DNA of 64,000 nt from contig NZ_VFPA01000001.1 of the NCBI RefSeq assembly GCF_006716445.1, forward strand, positions 2,976,001 to 3,040,000. The letters are read 5' to 3'. The stretch's first letter is position 1. Each line of letters opens with the position of its first letter. The position numbers were made by a program, and so were the translations under genes. The notes beneath the pieces were generated by a model. It did no database searches. It saw only the letters and a program-made list of their open reading frames with translations, and was not told the origin of the DNA. The stretch is from Pseudonocardia kunmingensis. Lineage in GTDB: Bacteria > Actinomycetota > Actinomycetes > Mycobacteriales > Pseudonocardiaceae. Shown here in pieces: positions 41,384-50,046 of this stretch.

Positions 41384-44269
41384 TCACACCACCACGTTGA
41401 CCAGCCGGCCGGGCACGACGATCACCTTGCGCGGCTCCCGCCCGTCCAGCATCCCCGCCACCTTCTCCTCGGCGAGGGCCGCGGCCTGCACCTGCTCACC
41501 GGACGCGTCCGCGGGCACGGTGATGCGCGAGCGCACCTTGCCGTTGACCTGGATCGGGTACTCGACCGTCTCGGCCACGAGGTACTGCTCGTCCGCCACC
41601 GGGAACGGGCCGTGCGCCAGCGATCCCTCGTGGCCCAGCAGCGACCACAGCTCCTCGGCGATGTGCGGCGTCAGCGGCGCCATCATCAGCACCAGCGGCT
41701 CGGCCACGCTGCGCGGCACGCCCACGGCGGCGTAGGTCTTGGTCAGGTGGTTGTTCAGCTCGATCAGCTTGGCCGCGGCCGTGTTGTAGTGCAGCGCGGC
41801 GAGGTCGTCGTGCACGCCCGCGATCACACGGTGCAGCAGGCGCAGCGTCTCGGTGTCGGGCTCCGCGTCGGTGACGCGCACCTGCCCCGTCTGCTCGTCG
41901 ACCAGGTTGCGCCACACCCGCTGCAGGAACCGCTGCGAACCCACCACGTCCCGGGTCGACCAGGGCCGCGAGACCTCCATCGGGCCGGTGGACATCTCGT
42001 ACAGGCGGAACGTGTCGGCGCCGTAGCGCGCGCACATCTCGTCGGGGGTCACCACGTTGCGCAGCGACTTGCCCATCTTCCCGTACTCGCGCCGGACCGG
42101 CTGACCGTTCCACGTGAAACGGCCCTCGGCGTCCTCGACGACCTCGTCGGCCGGCACGTAGGTGCCGCGGGCGTCGGTGTAGGCGAAGGCCTGGATGTAG
42201 CCCTGGTTGACCAGCCGGCGGAACGGCTCCTCGGAGCTGACCTGGCCCAGGTCGAAGAGCACCTTGTGCCAGAACCGCGCGTACAGCAGGTGCAGCACCG
42301 CGTGCTCCATCCCGCCGACGTACAGGTCGACACCGCCGGGGTCGTTCGGGCGCGACGGGTCCTTGCCCAGCCAGTACTTCTCGACCTCGGGGTCGACGAA
42401 CCGCTGGTGGTTCCGCGGGTCCAGGTAGCGCAGGTAGTACCAGCACGAGCCGGCCCACTGGGGCATCGTGTTGGTCTCGCGCCGGTAGCGCTTCGGCCCG
42501 TCGCCCAGGTCCAGCTCCACCTCCACCCACTCGGACGCGCGCGACAGCGGCGGCTCCGGCTCGGAGTCGGCGGCGTCCGGGTCGTAGGTCTTGGGGGAGT
42601 AGTCGCCGATCTCCGGCAGCTCCACCGGCAGCTGGTCGTCGGGCAGCGGGATCGGCCCGTCCTCGTCCCAGACGATCGGGAACGGCTCGCCCCAGTAGCG
42701 CTGCCGCGAGAACAGCCAGTCCCGCAGCTTGTACTGGACGACCGCCTCGCCGGCGCCGCGTGCCGCCAGCCACTCGGTGATGGCGTGCTTCGCCTCGGCG
42801 ACGCCCATGCCGTTGAGGCTGATCTCGGCGTTCGCCGAGTTGATCGCCGGGCCGTCGCCGGTGAACGCGGCGCCGTCGAAGCCCTCGCTCGGCTGCACCG
42901 TGCGCACGATCGGCAGCCCGAACGCCTCGGCGAAGTCCCAGTCGCGCTGGTCCTGGCCGGGGACCGCCATGATCGCGCCCGTGCCGTAGCCCATCAGGAC
43001 GTAGTCGGCGACGAAGACCGGCAGCTGCTGCCCGTTCACGGGATTCGTGGCGTAGGCGCCGGTGAAGACGCCGGTCTTCTCCCGGTTCTCCTGGCGGTCC
43101 AGCTCGGACTTGCGCGCAGCGGCCTCGCGGTAGGTGCGCACGGCCGTGGCGGGGTCGGATACGCCCCCGGTCCAGCGGTCGTCGACGCCCTCGGGCCAGG
43201 CCTGCGGGACGATCGCGTCCACGAGCGGGTGCTCCGGCGCCAGCACCATGTAGGTGGCGCCGAACAGCGTGTCCGGGCGGGTGGTGAAGACCTCGATGTC
43301 GGCGCTGGTGGTGGCGAACCGCACCTGCGCGCCCTCGGAGCGGCCGATCCAGTTGCGCTGCATCGTCTTGACCGCGTCGGACCAGTCGAGCCGGTCCAGG
43401 TCGTCGATCAGGCGGTCCGCGTAGGCCGTGATCCGCATCATCCACTGCTTCAGGTTGCGGCGGAACACGGGGAAGTTGCCCCGCTCGCTGCGCCCGTCGG
43501 CGGTGACCTCCTCGTTGGCCAGCACGGTGCCCAGCCCCGGGCACCAGTTCACCGGCGCCTCGGAGATGTAGGCCAGGCGGTGCCCGTCGACGACGGCGCG
43601 GCGCTCGGCCGCCGTCAGCTCCGCCCACGCACGGCCGTCCGGGGTGGGGCGGGTGCCGCCGGCGAGCTCCGCCTCCAGCTCGGCGATCGGGCGCGCCTTG
43701 CGCTGCGCCTCGTCGTACCAGGCGTTGTAGATCTGCAGGAAGATCCACTGCGTCCAGCGGTAGAACTCGACGTCGGTGGTGGCCACGGAGCGACGCTCGT
43801 CGTGGGCCAGCCCCAGCTGGCGCAGCTGCGCCTGGTAGCGCTTGATGTTCTCCTCAGTGGTCGTGCGCGGGTGCGTGCCCGTCTGCACGGCGTACTGCTC
43901 GGCGGGCAGCCCGAACGCGTCGAAGCCCATCGCGTGCAGCACCGTGCGGCCGGTCATGCGCAGGTAGCGGCCCAGTACGTCGGTGCCGATGAAGCCCAGC
44001 GGGTGCCCGACGTGCAACCCGGACCCGGAGGGGTAGGGGAACATGTCCAGCAGGTAGGTCTTGTCCGGTCCGACCCCGCCCGGCGCGGCCCACTCCCCGG
44101 TGGGGTTGGGCGCCTGGAAGGTGCCCTCGGCCGCCCACCGGTCCTGCCAGCTGTTCTCGATCCGCGCGGCCAGCGCCGCGCCGTACCGGAACGGCGGTGC
44201 GCCGTCCGCGCCGTCGCTGCCCGTGGCACCGGCGCGTTCCGTCGCGGCTGCGGTCGTGTCCGTGCTCAT
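41384..44269 (-). CDS. leuS: Leucyl-tRNA synthetase
   Basis: 961 residues, class Ia synthetase. HVGHPLG is the HIGH motif (near residue 85). The CP1 editing domain has [13 protein letters not shown] and [20 protein letters not shown]; where many LeuRS proteins read GHDQRD this one has GQDQRD. The KMSKS loop is KMGKS (near residue 730). The anticodon and C-terminal domains complete the protein ([14 protein letters not shown]). ATG 44269 has AGGAGCGGGAC upstream; a frame open to 44368 is in the leader. The leader contains a strong hairpin followed by a U-rich run. Confidence 0.96.
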   Translation of the reverse strand: MSTDTTAAATERAGATGSDGADGAPPFRYGAALAARIENSWQDRWAAEGTFQAPNPTGEWAAPGGVGPDKTYLLDMFPYPSGSGLHVGHPLGFIGTDVLGRYLRMTGRTVLHAMGFDAFGLPAEQYAVQTGTHPRTTTEENIKRYQAQLRQLGLAHDERRSVATTDVEFYRWTQWIFLQIYNAWYDEAQRKARPIAELEAELAGGTRPTPDGRAWAELTAAERRAVVDGHRLAYISEAPVNWCPGLGTVLANEEVTADGRSERGNFPVFRRNLKQWMMRITAYADRLIDDLDRLDWSDAVKTMQRNWIGRSEGAQVRFATTSADIEVFTTRPDTLFGATYMVLAPEHPLVDAIVPQAWPEGVDDRWTGGVSDPATAVRTYREAAARKSELDRQENREKTGVFTGAYATNPVNGQQLPVFVADYVLMGYGTGAIMAVPGQDQRDWDFAEAFGLPIVRTVQPSEGFDGAAFTGDGPAINSANAEISLNGMGVAEAKHAITEWLAARGAGEAVVQYKLRDWLFSRQRYWGEPFPIVWDEDGPIPLPDDQLPVELPEIGDYSPKTYDPDAADSEPEPPLSRASEWVEVELDLGDGPKRYRRETNTMPQWAGSCWYYLRYLDPRNHQRFVDPEVEKYWLGKDPSRPNDPGGVDLYVGGMEHAVLHLLYARFWHKVLFDLGQVSSEEPFRRLVNQGYIQAFAYTDARGTYVPADEVVEDAEGRFTWNGQPVRREYGKMGKSLRNVVTPDEMCARYGADTFRLYEMSTGPMEVSRPWSTRDVVGSQRFLQRVWRNLVDEQTGQVRVTDAEPDTETLRLLHRVIAGVHDDLAALHYNTAAAKLIELNNHLTKTYAAVGVPRSVAEPLVLMMAPLTPHIAEELWSLLGHEGSLAHGPFPVADEQYLVAETVEYPIQVNGKVRSRITVPADASGEQVQAAALAEEKVAGMLDGREPRKVIVVPGRLVNVVV
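42107..42120. promoter_or_regulatory. parS-like site inside leuS
   Basis: GTTCCACGTGAAAC, one base different from the parS core GTTTCACGTGAAAC. A second, better site is at 63597-63612. Extra parS copies near the origin are common in actinobacteria. Confidence 0.45.
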
Positions 44270-44310
44270 GTCCCGCTCCTGGGAAGTCCGTGGTGGCCCG
44301 AAAACCAGAA

Positions 44311-44338
44311 GACCCCCCTGCCCGAAGCAGAAGGGGTC
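44311..44338 (-). promoter_or_regulatory. Hairpin in the leuS leader
   Basis: GACCCC/GGGGTC closes an inner CTGC/GCAG stem with a five-base loop. In mRNA sense it is followed by UUCUGGUUUU, so it could be an attenuator. No leucine-rich leader peptide is clear; the in-frame extension has two Leu codons just after the stem (CUUCUG). Confidence 0.45.
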
Positions 44339-44459
44339 GGCCGCGCCGGGGCGTGCTCTACGCGACACGCTCAGTGCGGCGCGGCCTCGAGAAGGAGTCG
44401 GCGGGCCACGACTCCAGGGTAACGCCGCTGGCGATCGACCCGCGCCCGGGTGCGCGCAG

Positions 44460-44465
44460 TAGCCT
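44460..44465 (+). promoter_or_regulatory. -10 element of the SdpI-like gene
   Basis: TAGCCT, then seven bases to the GTG at 44473. Confidence 0.55.
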
Positions 44466-44472
44466 GGTCGCC

Positions 44473-44922
44473 GTGCCGCAGTCCGTCCGTCTCGTCCTCG
44501 GCGCCCTGCTCGTCCTGCTGGGTGCCGCCCTGCTCACGGTCGCGGTGCTCGGCCTGCGCCGCAGGCTGCGCCGCAACCGCTGGGCAGGCGTCCGCACCTC
44601 CGCCAGCCTCCGCTCCGACGCCGCGTTCGCGATCGCGAACCAGGTGGCCTCGGCGCCGCTCGGCGCGGCGGGCGCGGTGGCGCTCGCCGCCGGCGTCGCC
44701 CTGCTGGCGGGCGCCTCCGGTGTGCTCGGCTGGACGCTGCTCGCCGTGAGCCTCGCCGGCGTCTTCGTGCTCACCGGGGTCGGGGGCGTGGCAGGCGACC
44801 GCGCCGCGCGGACCGTCCCCGCGCCCACGCCGACGCCCTCGGCCTGCGCGGGGACGTGCGCGGGCTGCGACCTCGTGGCCGGCTGCCGCCCCGCGCCGAG
44901 CGCCTCCGGCGGCCGGGCGTAG
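44473..44922 (+). CDS. SdpI-family membrane protein
   Basis: 149 residues. Three membrane helices: residues 7-27 ([20 protein letters not shown]), about 65-85 and 85-107. Between the first two is [20 protein letters not shown], the SdpI domain signature. SdpI in Bacillus is an immunity and signalling protein against the SdpC toxin; actinobacterial homologues are mostly of unknown role. The C-terminal tail has four cysteines ([15 protein letters not shown]), which could bind metal or form disulfides. No toxin gene is nearby. Confidence 0.8.
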   Translation: MPQSVRLVLGALLVLLGAALLTVAVLGLRRRLRRNRWAGVRTSASLRSDAAFAIANQVASAPLGAAGAVALAAGVALLAGASGVLGWTLLAVSLAGVFVLTGVGGVAGDRAARTVPAPTPTPSACAGTCAGCDLVAGCRPAPSASGGRA

Positions 44923-45011
44923 GCGTCCGCACCGCGCTCTTGCCGGCACGGTTCGCCCCGCTGCCGTACCCGCCCCCGGCGCCGAAGGTGGCCCTGTCGG
45001 CAGAACTACCG

Positions 45012-45380
45012 AGTGACGTGGTCGCCCGGGCAGCCGTCCCCGACGCGGGCCCCGGCCGGTCCACGACGAGAACGTCGCTGCCCGGTGCCACTCAATGGCT
45101 GTGGTGCCGTTCCCCAACCCCTCCGACGCGGCCTTGATCAGCGAACCGGGGGACCTGAGCCGCACCCACGCAGCGGAGCCGCACCCACGCAGCGGATGTC
45201 CCGTTTCCACCGATCAAGGGCGCCTGGACTGGCCTGGACCGGTCCGATGATCACCAGGACGGGGTGCAACGGGACCACAGCCAGGTGCGCACCCACCCAG
45301 CAGGGACGGGCTCGTCCGGAACAGGCCTGGGCCAGGTCGGGGACGGCCGCCCGGCCGGCCACGACATTCGGTGGTTGAGC
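45012..45380. repeat. Degenerate inverted duplication around a tandem repeat
   Basis: The 806-base gap 44923-45728 has no gene I can support. Bases 45012-45120 resemble, inverted, bases 45255-45380; the best shared block is GGGCAGCCGTCCCCGAC (45028-45044) against 45337-45353 with one change. Between them GAGCCGCACCCACGCAGCG occurs twice in tandem (45157-45175, 45176-45194), flanked by CCTTGATC (45132-45139) and GATCAAGG (45212-45219). It looks like a decayed mobile or intergenic element. Confidence 0.5.
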
Positions 45381-45728
45381 CAGCCCGGCCATCTCACGGA
45401 CGGGCGGGGGCGGGGGAACCGGTCGACTGCGCCGAGGACGGGGCCGAGGCGGGCGGCAGCGGCCGAGAGCCGGGAACGGCGCGCCCACAGGAGAATTCGC
45501 CGCCACGTCGACACCATGCGACCGCGACCGCGACCGCGGTTGCGTTCCGCGGAACGCGACCGGCCATGATCAGCAGAAGTGGTACGAGGGCGACAGACCT
45601 GACGCCCTCACACCACTCCTGGCGATCACCAGCCGAGAAGCACGTGAGCGCGATCGCGAGCGCCCGTCGTGCGGCTCACACCGTTCTCCGCCTCGTGATC
45701 GAAGCGGGCCGACGAGTGGGATCACCCG

Positions 45729-46337
45729 CTAGTTCGTGCGCACGTCCAGGGGGTAGGTCGCCAGCAGCGCGAGGGGCATCCCCTGCCGGCGCAGCACGTG
45801 CTGCCAGAGACCCGTGTCGTGCTGGGCCAGCACGTCGTCGGGGATGGCGGGCACGACGATCCAGTCGCCGCGCTCGATCTCGCCCTCGAGCTGGCCCGCG
45901 TCCCAGCCCGAGTAGCCGGCGAACACGCGCAGGCCACGCAGCCGGGGCGCGATGGCCGACGGGTCGGCGTCGAGGTCGACCAGGGCCACCGGCCCGCGCA
46001 CGGTGACGAGTCCGTCGACGGCGTCCGGGTCCTGTCCGGTGCGCACCGCGGCGAGGCACAGGGCCGTCTCGCCCTCCACCGGCCCGCCGACGAACACCGC
46101 GGGCGGCTGGGAGGACAGGGCCGCCCACGCCGGGAGCACGTCGCGGACGGTGACCTCGCTCGGCCGGTTGAGCACCACGCCGAGGCTCCCGCGCGCCCGG
46201 TGCTCGATCATGTAGATGACCGTGCGCCGGAAGTGGGGGTCGAGCAGGCCGGGGGCGGCCACCAGCAACGTGCCGGGCGCCACCTCGAAACCGGGAACGG
46301 AACCAGAACGGGAGCGCTCGTCCACCACGTGCCACAT
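45729..46337 (-). CDS. yqgE: YqgE/AlgH-family protein (DUF179)
   Basis: 202 residues. PGTLLVAAPGLLDPHFRRTV (about residues 21-40), LGVVLNRPSEVTVRDVLP and VFVGGPVEGETALCL are the conserved DUF179 blocks, and FAGYSGWDAGQLEGEIERGD the second signature. The family is widespread and of unsettled function; AlgH was once linked to alginate regulation. In M. tuberculosis the homologue (Rv0038) also lies beside an MFS gene, as here (divergent, 33 bases apart), and near leuS. Confidence 0.9.
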   Translation of the reverse strand: MWHVVDERSRSGSVPGFEVAPGTLLVAAPGLLDPHFRRTVIYMIEHRARGSLGVVLNRPSEVTVRDVLPAWAALSSQPPAVFVGGPVEGETALCLAAVRTGQDPDAVDGLVTVRGPVALVDLDADPSAIAPRLRGLRVFAGYSGWDAGQLEGEIERGDWIVVPAIPDDVLAQHDTGLWQHVLRRQGMPLALLATYPLDVRTN

Positions 46338-46358
46338 CGTCGCACCCGCCGCGGCGCG

Positions 46359-46364
46359 TAGCCT
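46359..46364 (+). promoter_or_regulatory. -10 element of the MFS gene
   Basis: TAGCCT, then six bases to the GTG at 46371. Confidence 0.55.
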
Positions 46365-46370
46365 GCGGCC

Positions 46371-47711
46371 GTGCCGACTTCGGGACCTCCGCCGCCCGCC
46401 GCCCCCGAGGCGGCCGCCGCGGTGCGGCCCGAACGCCTGGGTTTCGCCCGGCTGGTGCGCACGCGGGGGTACCGGCGACTGCTCGCTGTGCGCTTCACCA
46501 CGCAGTGGGCCGACGGCATGTTCCAGGCCGCGCTCGGCGGCGCGGTGCTGTTCAACCCGGAACGCCAGGCCGACCCGCTCGCCGTCGCGGCCGGGCTCGC
46601 CGTGCTGCTCCTGCCCTACTCGGTGATCGGGCCGTTCGCCGGCGCGCTGCTCGACCGCTGGGACCGCAGGCGCGTCCTGCTGGGCGCCAACCTCGTGCGC
46701 GCGGCGCTGGTGGTGGTCGTGGCCGCCGTGGTCGTGGCCGGCGGCACCGGTCCGGCGCTCTACCTGCCCGCGCTCGCCGTGGCCGGGGTGAGCCGCTTCG
46801 TGCTGGCCGGGCTCTCGGTGGCGCTGCCGCACGTCGTGCCGCGCCGGCACCTGGTGGAGGCCAACACCTTCGCGGTCACCGCCGGGGCCGCGACCGCGGC
46901 ACTCGGTGGGGCGAGCGCGATCGGCCTGCGCGAGCTGATCGGCACCGGCGACGCCGGATCGGGTGCCGTGACGCTCACGGCGATCGTCGGGTCGCTGGTC
47001 GCCGCCGCGCTCGCCGCGGGCTTCCCCCGGGGCAGGCTCGGCCCCGACCGGACGGACGGGCGGCCGAGCACGGTCGGCAGCGTGCTGCACGGCTTCGCCG
47101 ACGGCGCCCGGGCCACGATCGCGACCCCTTCCGTGGCGGCGTCGTTCGTGGCGCTCGCGACGCACCGCCTCGCGTTCGGCATCTCGACGCTGCTGTCCCT
47201 GCTGCTGTTCCGCTACGCCTTCGCCGACGCCGGCCCGCTGCTCACCGGGATGGCCGGTCTCGGCCAGGCGGTGGTGCTCGCCGCGGCGGGGCTGGGCATC
47301 GCCGCGCTGCTCACGCCGTGGATGGTGCGCCGGTGGGGGCGCCCGCGCACGGTTCGGGTGGCGCTGCTGGTGGCCACCGCCACCCAGCTCACGACCGCCG
47401 TGCTGCTCTCGCTGCCCGCGGTGCTCGCGGCGGCGTTCGTGCTCGGCCTCACCGGCCAGATCGTCAAGCTCTGCACCGACGCGGCCGTGCAGGGCGAGGT
47501 CGGCGACGAGGTGCTGGGCCGGGTGTTCGCCCTCTACGACATCGTGTTCAACGTCGGGTACGTCGTGGCCGTCGCCGCCGCTGCCCTGCTCAGCCCGCCG
47601 GACGGCCGCGCGCCTCTGCTCCTGGCCGGCGCCGCGCTGCTCTACGTGCTGGGACTGGTGGCCCACGACCTGCAGCTGCGCCGGAAGCGGGAATCGACCC
47701 CCGGTACGTGA
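46371..47711 (+). CDS. MFS transporter (Rv0037c-like)
   Basis: 446 residues with about twelve membrane helices. The first 25 residues are Pro/Ala-rich. DRWDRRRVLLGANLVRAALV contains the motif A region between helices 2 and 3. The pattern resembles DHA3-type exporters (GRVFALYDIVFNVGYVVAV in helix 10-11). Substrate unknown. It is divergent from yqgE, the same pair as in mycobacteria, which suggests an old and functional link. Beyond its stop lies a palindromic repeat interrupted by an inserted element. Confidence 0.87.
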   Translation: MPTSGPPPPAAPEAAAAVRPERLGFARLVRTRGYRRLLAVRFTTQWADGMFQAALGGAVLFNPERQADPLAVAAGLAVLLLPYSVIGPFAGALLDRWDRRRVLLGANLVRAALVVVVAAVVVAGGTGPALYLPALAVAGVSRFVLAGLSVALPHVVPRRHLVEANTFAVTAGAATAALGGASAIGLRELIGTGDAGSGAVTLTAIVGSLVAAALAAGFPRGRLGPDRTDGRPSTVGSVLHGFADGARATIATPSVAASFVALATHRLAFGISTLLSLLLFRYAFADAGPLLTGMAGLGQAVVLAAAGLGIAALLTPWMVRRWGRPRTVRVALLVATATQLTTAVLLSLPAVLAAAFVLGLTGQIVKLCTDAAVQGEVGDEVLGRVFALYDIVFNVGYVVAVAAAALLSPPDGRAPLLLAGAALLYVLGLVAHDLQLRRKRESTPGT

Positions 47712-47724
47712 GCGCTCCCACCCG

Positions 47725-47937
47725 GACGAACGGCACTCTCGTCGGGACTTAGTGTCCCCCGCCGGAAGTCCGCCGAATAATTCGGCGGCCCAGCTCCACG
47801 CTGCGCGCACCGGTCGACGACCCGAGTACAGCCGGTACGAGGGCCGCCGCCCGGCGCACGCAGCGCGAACCTGGATCCACCGACTTACCCAACGGACTTC
47901 CGGCGGGGATCGCTAGCCGACGAAAGTGCCGTTTGTC
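47725..47937. repeat. Second copy of the dnaB-type palindrome, split by an insertion
   Basis: GACGAACGGCAC (47725-47736) and GTGCCGTTTGTC (47926-47937) are the same arms as at 24802-24850, with one changed base; the inner CGTCGG (47740-47745) and CCGACG (47917-47922) are kept. The seven-base loop of the first copy is replaced here by 171 bases. The right arm overlaps the pcnA stop codon, as the first copy overlaps the dnaB stop. Confidence 0.8.
47757..47908. mobile_element. 152-bp element with 16-bp terminal inverted repeats (MITE-like)
   Basis: CCCCGCCGGAAGTCCG at 47757-47772 is repeated exactly, inverted, at 47893-47908. A subterminal stem CCGCCGAA-TAA-TTCGGCGG (47770-47788) is next to the left end. 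No coding frame of note inside. It sits in the loop of a palindromic repeat. No clear target duplication is visible; GTGT and ATCG flank it. Confidence 0.6.
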
Positions 47938-49411
47938 ATGCGGATCCCGTGTCCACGCCGTTCTCCGCCGCCCAGGCACGGAGCTCGGCCTCGGCCTCCT
48001 CACGGGACAGCGGCCCCCGCTCCATGCGCAGGGCCAGCAGGTGCTTGTAGGCCTTGCCGACCTGCGGGCCCGGCGGGAGCCCGAGCAGCGCCATGATGTC
48101 GTTGCCGTCCAGGTCGGGGCGGATGGCGTCGAGCGCCTCCTGCTCGCGCAGGCGGGAGATCCGCTCCTCCAGCGAGTCGTAGCTGCGCTGCAGGGCGGCC
48201 GCCCGGCGGCGGTTGCGGGTGGTGCAGTCCGAGCGCACCAGCTTGTGCAGCCGCTCGAGCAGCGGACCCGCATCCGCGACGTAGCGGCGGACCGCGGAGT
48301 CGGTCCACTCGCCGCCGGAGTAGCCGTGGAAGCGCAGGTGCAGGAACACCAGCTGGGCGACGTCGTCGACCACCGACTTGGGGTAGCGCAGCTCGCGCAG
48401 GCGCCTGCGGACCATCTTCGCGCCGACCACCTCGTGGTGGTGGAAGCTCACCCGGCCGTCCGGCTCCTTGCGCCGCGTGTCGGGCTTGCCGATGTCGTGC
48501 AGGAGCGCGGCGAGGCGCAGCACGAGGTCCGGCCCGTCGGTCTCGCGGTCGATCGCCTGCTCCATGACGACCAGCGAGTGCGTGTAGACGTCCTTGTGCT
48601 GCATGTGCTCGTCGATGGCCAGCCGCATCGCGGGCACCTCGGGCAGCACGTGCTCGCACAGCCCGGTGTCGACCATCAGCTCGATCGCACGGCGCGGGTG
48701 GGTGCCGAGCAGCAGCTTCGACAGCTCGGTCTGCACGCGCTCCCGGGTGATGCGGCTCAGCTCGCCCGCCATCTCCGTCATCGCGACGAGAACCCGTGGC
48801 GCCGGGGTGAGACCCAGCTGGGAGACAAACCGCGCGGCCCGCAGCATCCGCAGGGGGTCGTCGGCGAACGACTCCTGCGGCGTGGCCGGGGTGTCGAGCG
48901 TGCCGGCCGCGAGCGCCGCGAGCCCCCCGTGCGGGTCGACGAATCGCCGCTGCTCGCCGGTGAGCTCCACGGCCATGGCGTTGACGGTGAAGTCGCGGCG
49001 GACCAGGTCGGCCTCGATCGTGTCGCCGAAGCGCACGACGGGGTTGCGCGTCACGCGGTCGTAGGCGTCGGCGCGGAAGGTCGTGATCTCGACCGTGGTG
49101 CCGCGGCGGCGCGCGCCGATCGTGCCGAAGGCGATCCCGGTGTCCCAGATCGCGTCCGTCCAGCCCTTCAGCACCGCGAGGACGGCGTCGGGGCGGGCGT
49201 CGGTGGTGAAGTCCAGGTCCGAGATGTCACGATCGAGCAGCGCATCGCGGACGCTGCCGCCCACCAGGTAGAGGCGGTGACCGGCCGCCGCGAACCGCGC
49301 CGCGAGCTCCTCGGCGACCGGACCGATCGACACCATCTCCACGACCGCATTCTGCTGGGCGCGCAGGAGATCGGCGGACACGGCGTCGGAAGCCGGGGCG
49401 GGTGCAGGCAC
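47936..49411 (-). CDS. pcnA: CCA-adding tRNA nucleotidyltransferase
   Basis: 491 residues. Adds or repairs the 3' CCA of tRNAs. The head domain has [20 protein letters not shown] (about residues 45-64), including the GGXVRD loop and the two catalytic Asp. [13 protein letters not shown] and [18 protein letters not shown] are the next conserved blocks. A C-terminal HD domain follows ([15 protein letters not shown]). GTG 49411 lies eight bases after TAGACT; a longer frame to 49498 is not supported. It is the first gene of the conserved actinobacterial block running to parB. Confidence 0.95.
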   Translation of the reverse strand: MPAPAPASDAVSADLLRAQQNAVVEMVSIGPVAEELAARFAAAGHRLYLVGGSVRDALLDRDISDLDFTTDARPDAVLAVLKGWTDAIWDTGIAFGTIGARRRGTTVEITTFRADAYDRVTRNPVVRFGDTIEADLVRRDFTVNAMAVELTGEQRRFVDPHGGLAALAAGTLDTPATPQESFADDPLRMLRAARFVSQLGLTPAPRVLVAMTEMAGELSRITRERVQTELSKLLLGTHPRRAIELMVDTGLCEHVLPEVPAMRLAIDEHMQHKDVYTHSLVVMEQAIDRETDGPDLVLRLAALLHDIGKPDTRRKEPDGRVSFHHHEVVGAKMVRRRLRELRYPKSVVDDVAQLVFLHLRFHGYSGGEWTDSAVRRYVADAGPLLERLHKLVRSDCTTRNRRRAAALQRSYDSLEERISRLREQEALDAIRPDLDGNDIMALLGLPPGPQVGKAYKHLLALRMERGPLSREEAEAELRAWAAENGVDTGSA

Positions 49412-49419
49412 GGCGAGCC

Positions 49420-49425
49420 AGTCTA
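49420..49425 (-). promoter_or_regulatory. -10 element of pcnA
   Basis: TAGACT on the minus strand, then eight bases to the GTG at 49411. Confidence 0.5.
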
Positions 49426-49498
49426 GGAGACCCCGACGAGCACGGCGACGCCGATCCGGCGCGTGCCCAGCGAGCGCGCCTGAATGGCCCGCGGGCAC

Positions 49499-49524
49499 GC
49501 CGGAGCGAAGCGGAGGCCATCAGA
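49499..49524. repeat. Dispersed 26-mer, copy 1
   Basis: GCCGGAGCGAAGCGGAGGCC followed by ATCAGA, upstream of the Nudix gene. The second copy (52631-52656) differs at two positions. Confidence 0.65.
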
Positions 49525-49539
49525 CACAGCCCGCGTCGT

Positions 49540-49545
49540 TACGAT
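49540..49545 (+). promoter_or_regulatory. -10 element of the Nudix gene
   Basis: TACGAT, then six bases to the ATG at 49552. Confidence 0.55.
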
Positions 49546-49551
49546 CGCCAC

Positions 49552-50046
49552 ATGTCCACATCCCGCGGCCGCTCCGGGGGGCGCCGCGCGGGTCGCCCCA
49601 CCGATCGCCGCAGGCGGCTGCGCACGGTCGACGAGACGTCGGCGGGCGGCCTGGTCGTGGACCACACCACGGGCGCCGCGGCGATCATCGGCCGGCTGGA
49701 CCGCCGGGGCAGGCTGCTGTGGTCGCTGCCGAAGGGGCACATCGAGGCAGGTGAGACGGCCGAGCAGGCGGCGGTGCGCGAGGTCGAGGAGGAAACCGGC
49801 ATCATCGGCCGCGTGGTGGCACCGCTCGGCACGATCGACTTCTGGTTCGTGGCGGAGGACCGGCGCGTCCACAAGACCGTGCACCACTTCCTGCTGCACG
49901 CGCTGGGCGGCGAGCTGTCCGACGAGGACGTCGAGGTCTCCGAGGTGGCGTGGGTGCCGCTGGACGAGCTCGAGAAACGCCTCGCCTACGCCGACGAGCG
50001 CCGGCTGATCCGGCGCGCCACCGAACTGCTGGAGGAGACCGCGTGA
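49552..50046 (+). CDS. Nudix hydrolase (MutT4-like)
   Basis: 164 residues. The Nudix box is [20 protein letters not shown] followed by TGI (about residues 64-86). The first 25 residues are Arg/Gly-rich. By position (next to pcnA and upstream of a DUF6049 gene) it corresponds to Rv3908/mutT4 of M. tuberculosis, which prefers nucleotides such as dATP in some reports; the substrate here is unproven. The stop overlaps the next GTG (GTGA). A leaderless start is probable. Confidence 0.9.
   Translation: MSTSRGRSGGRRAGRPTDRRRRLRTVDETSAGGLVVDHTTGAAAIIGRLDRRGRLLWSLPKGHIEAGETAEQAAVREVEEETGIIGRVVAPLGTIDFWFVAEDRRVHKTVHHFLLHALGGELSDEDVEVSEVAWVPLDELEKRLAYADERRLIRRATELLEETA

Noticed and set aside
41345..44422. 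1025-residue plus-strand frame
   Set aside because: Antisense shadow of leuS; composition is His/Val/Arg-biased without any domain.
44473..44922. Bacteriocin immunity system (SdpABC/SdpI)
   Set aside because: Only an SdpI-like membrane protein is present; no SdpA/B/C-like genes lie near it.
45138..45517. Overlapping minus-strand frames of 122 and 88 residues
   Set aside because: Pro/Arg-rich with no motif, and they coincide with the inverted duplication; treated as non-coding.
49552..49560. ATGTCCACA at the Nudix start as a DnaA box
   Set aside because: One mismatch, but it is the first three codons of a gene and stands alone; chance is likely in this composition.
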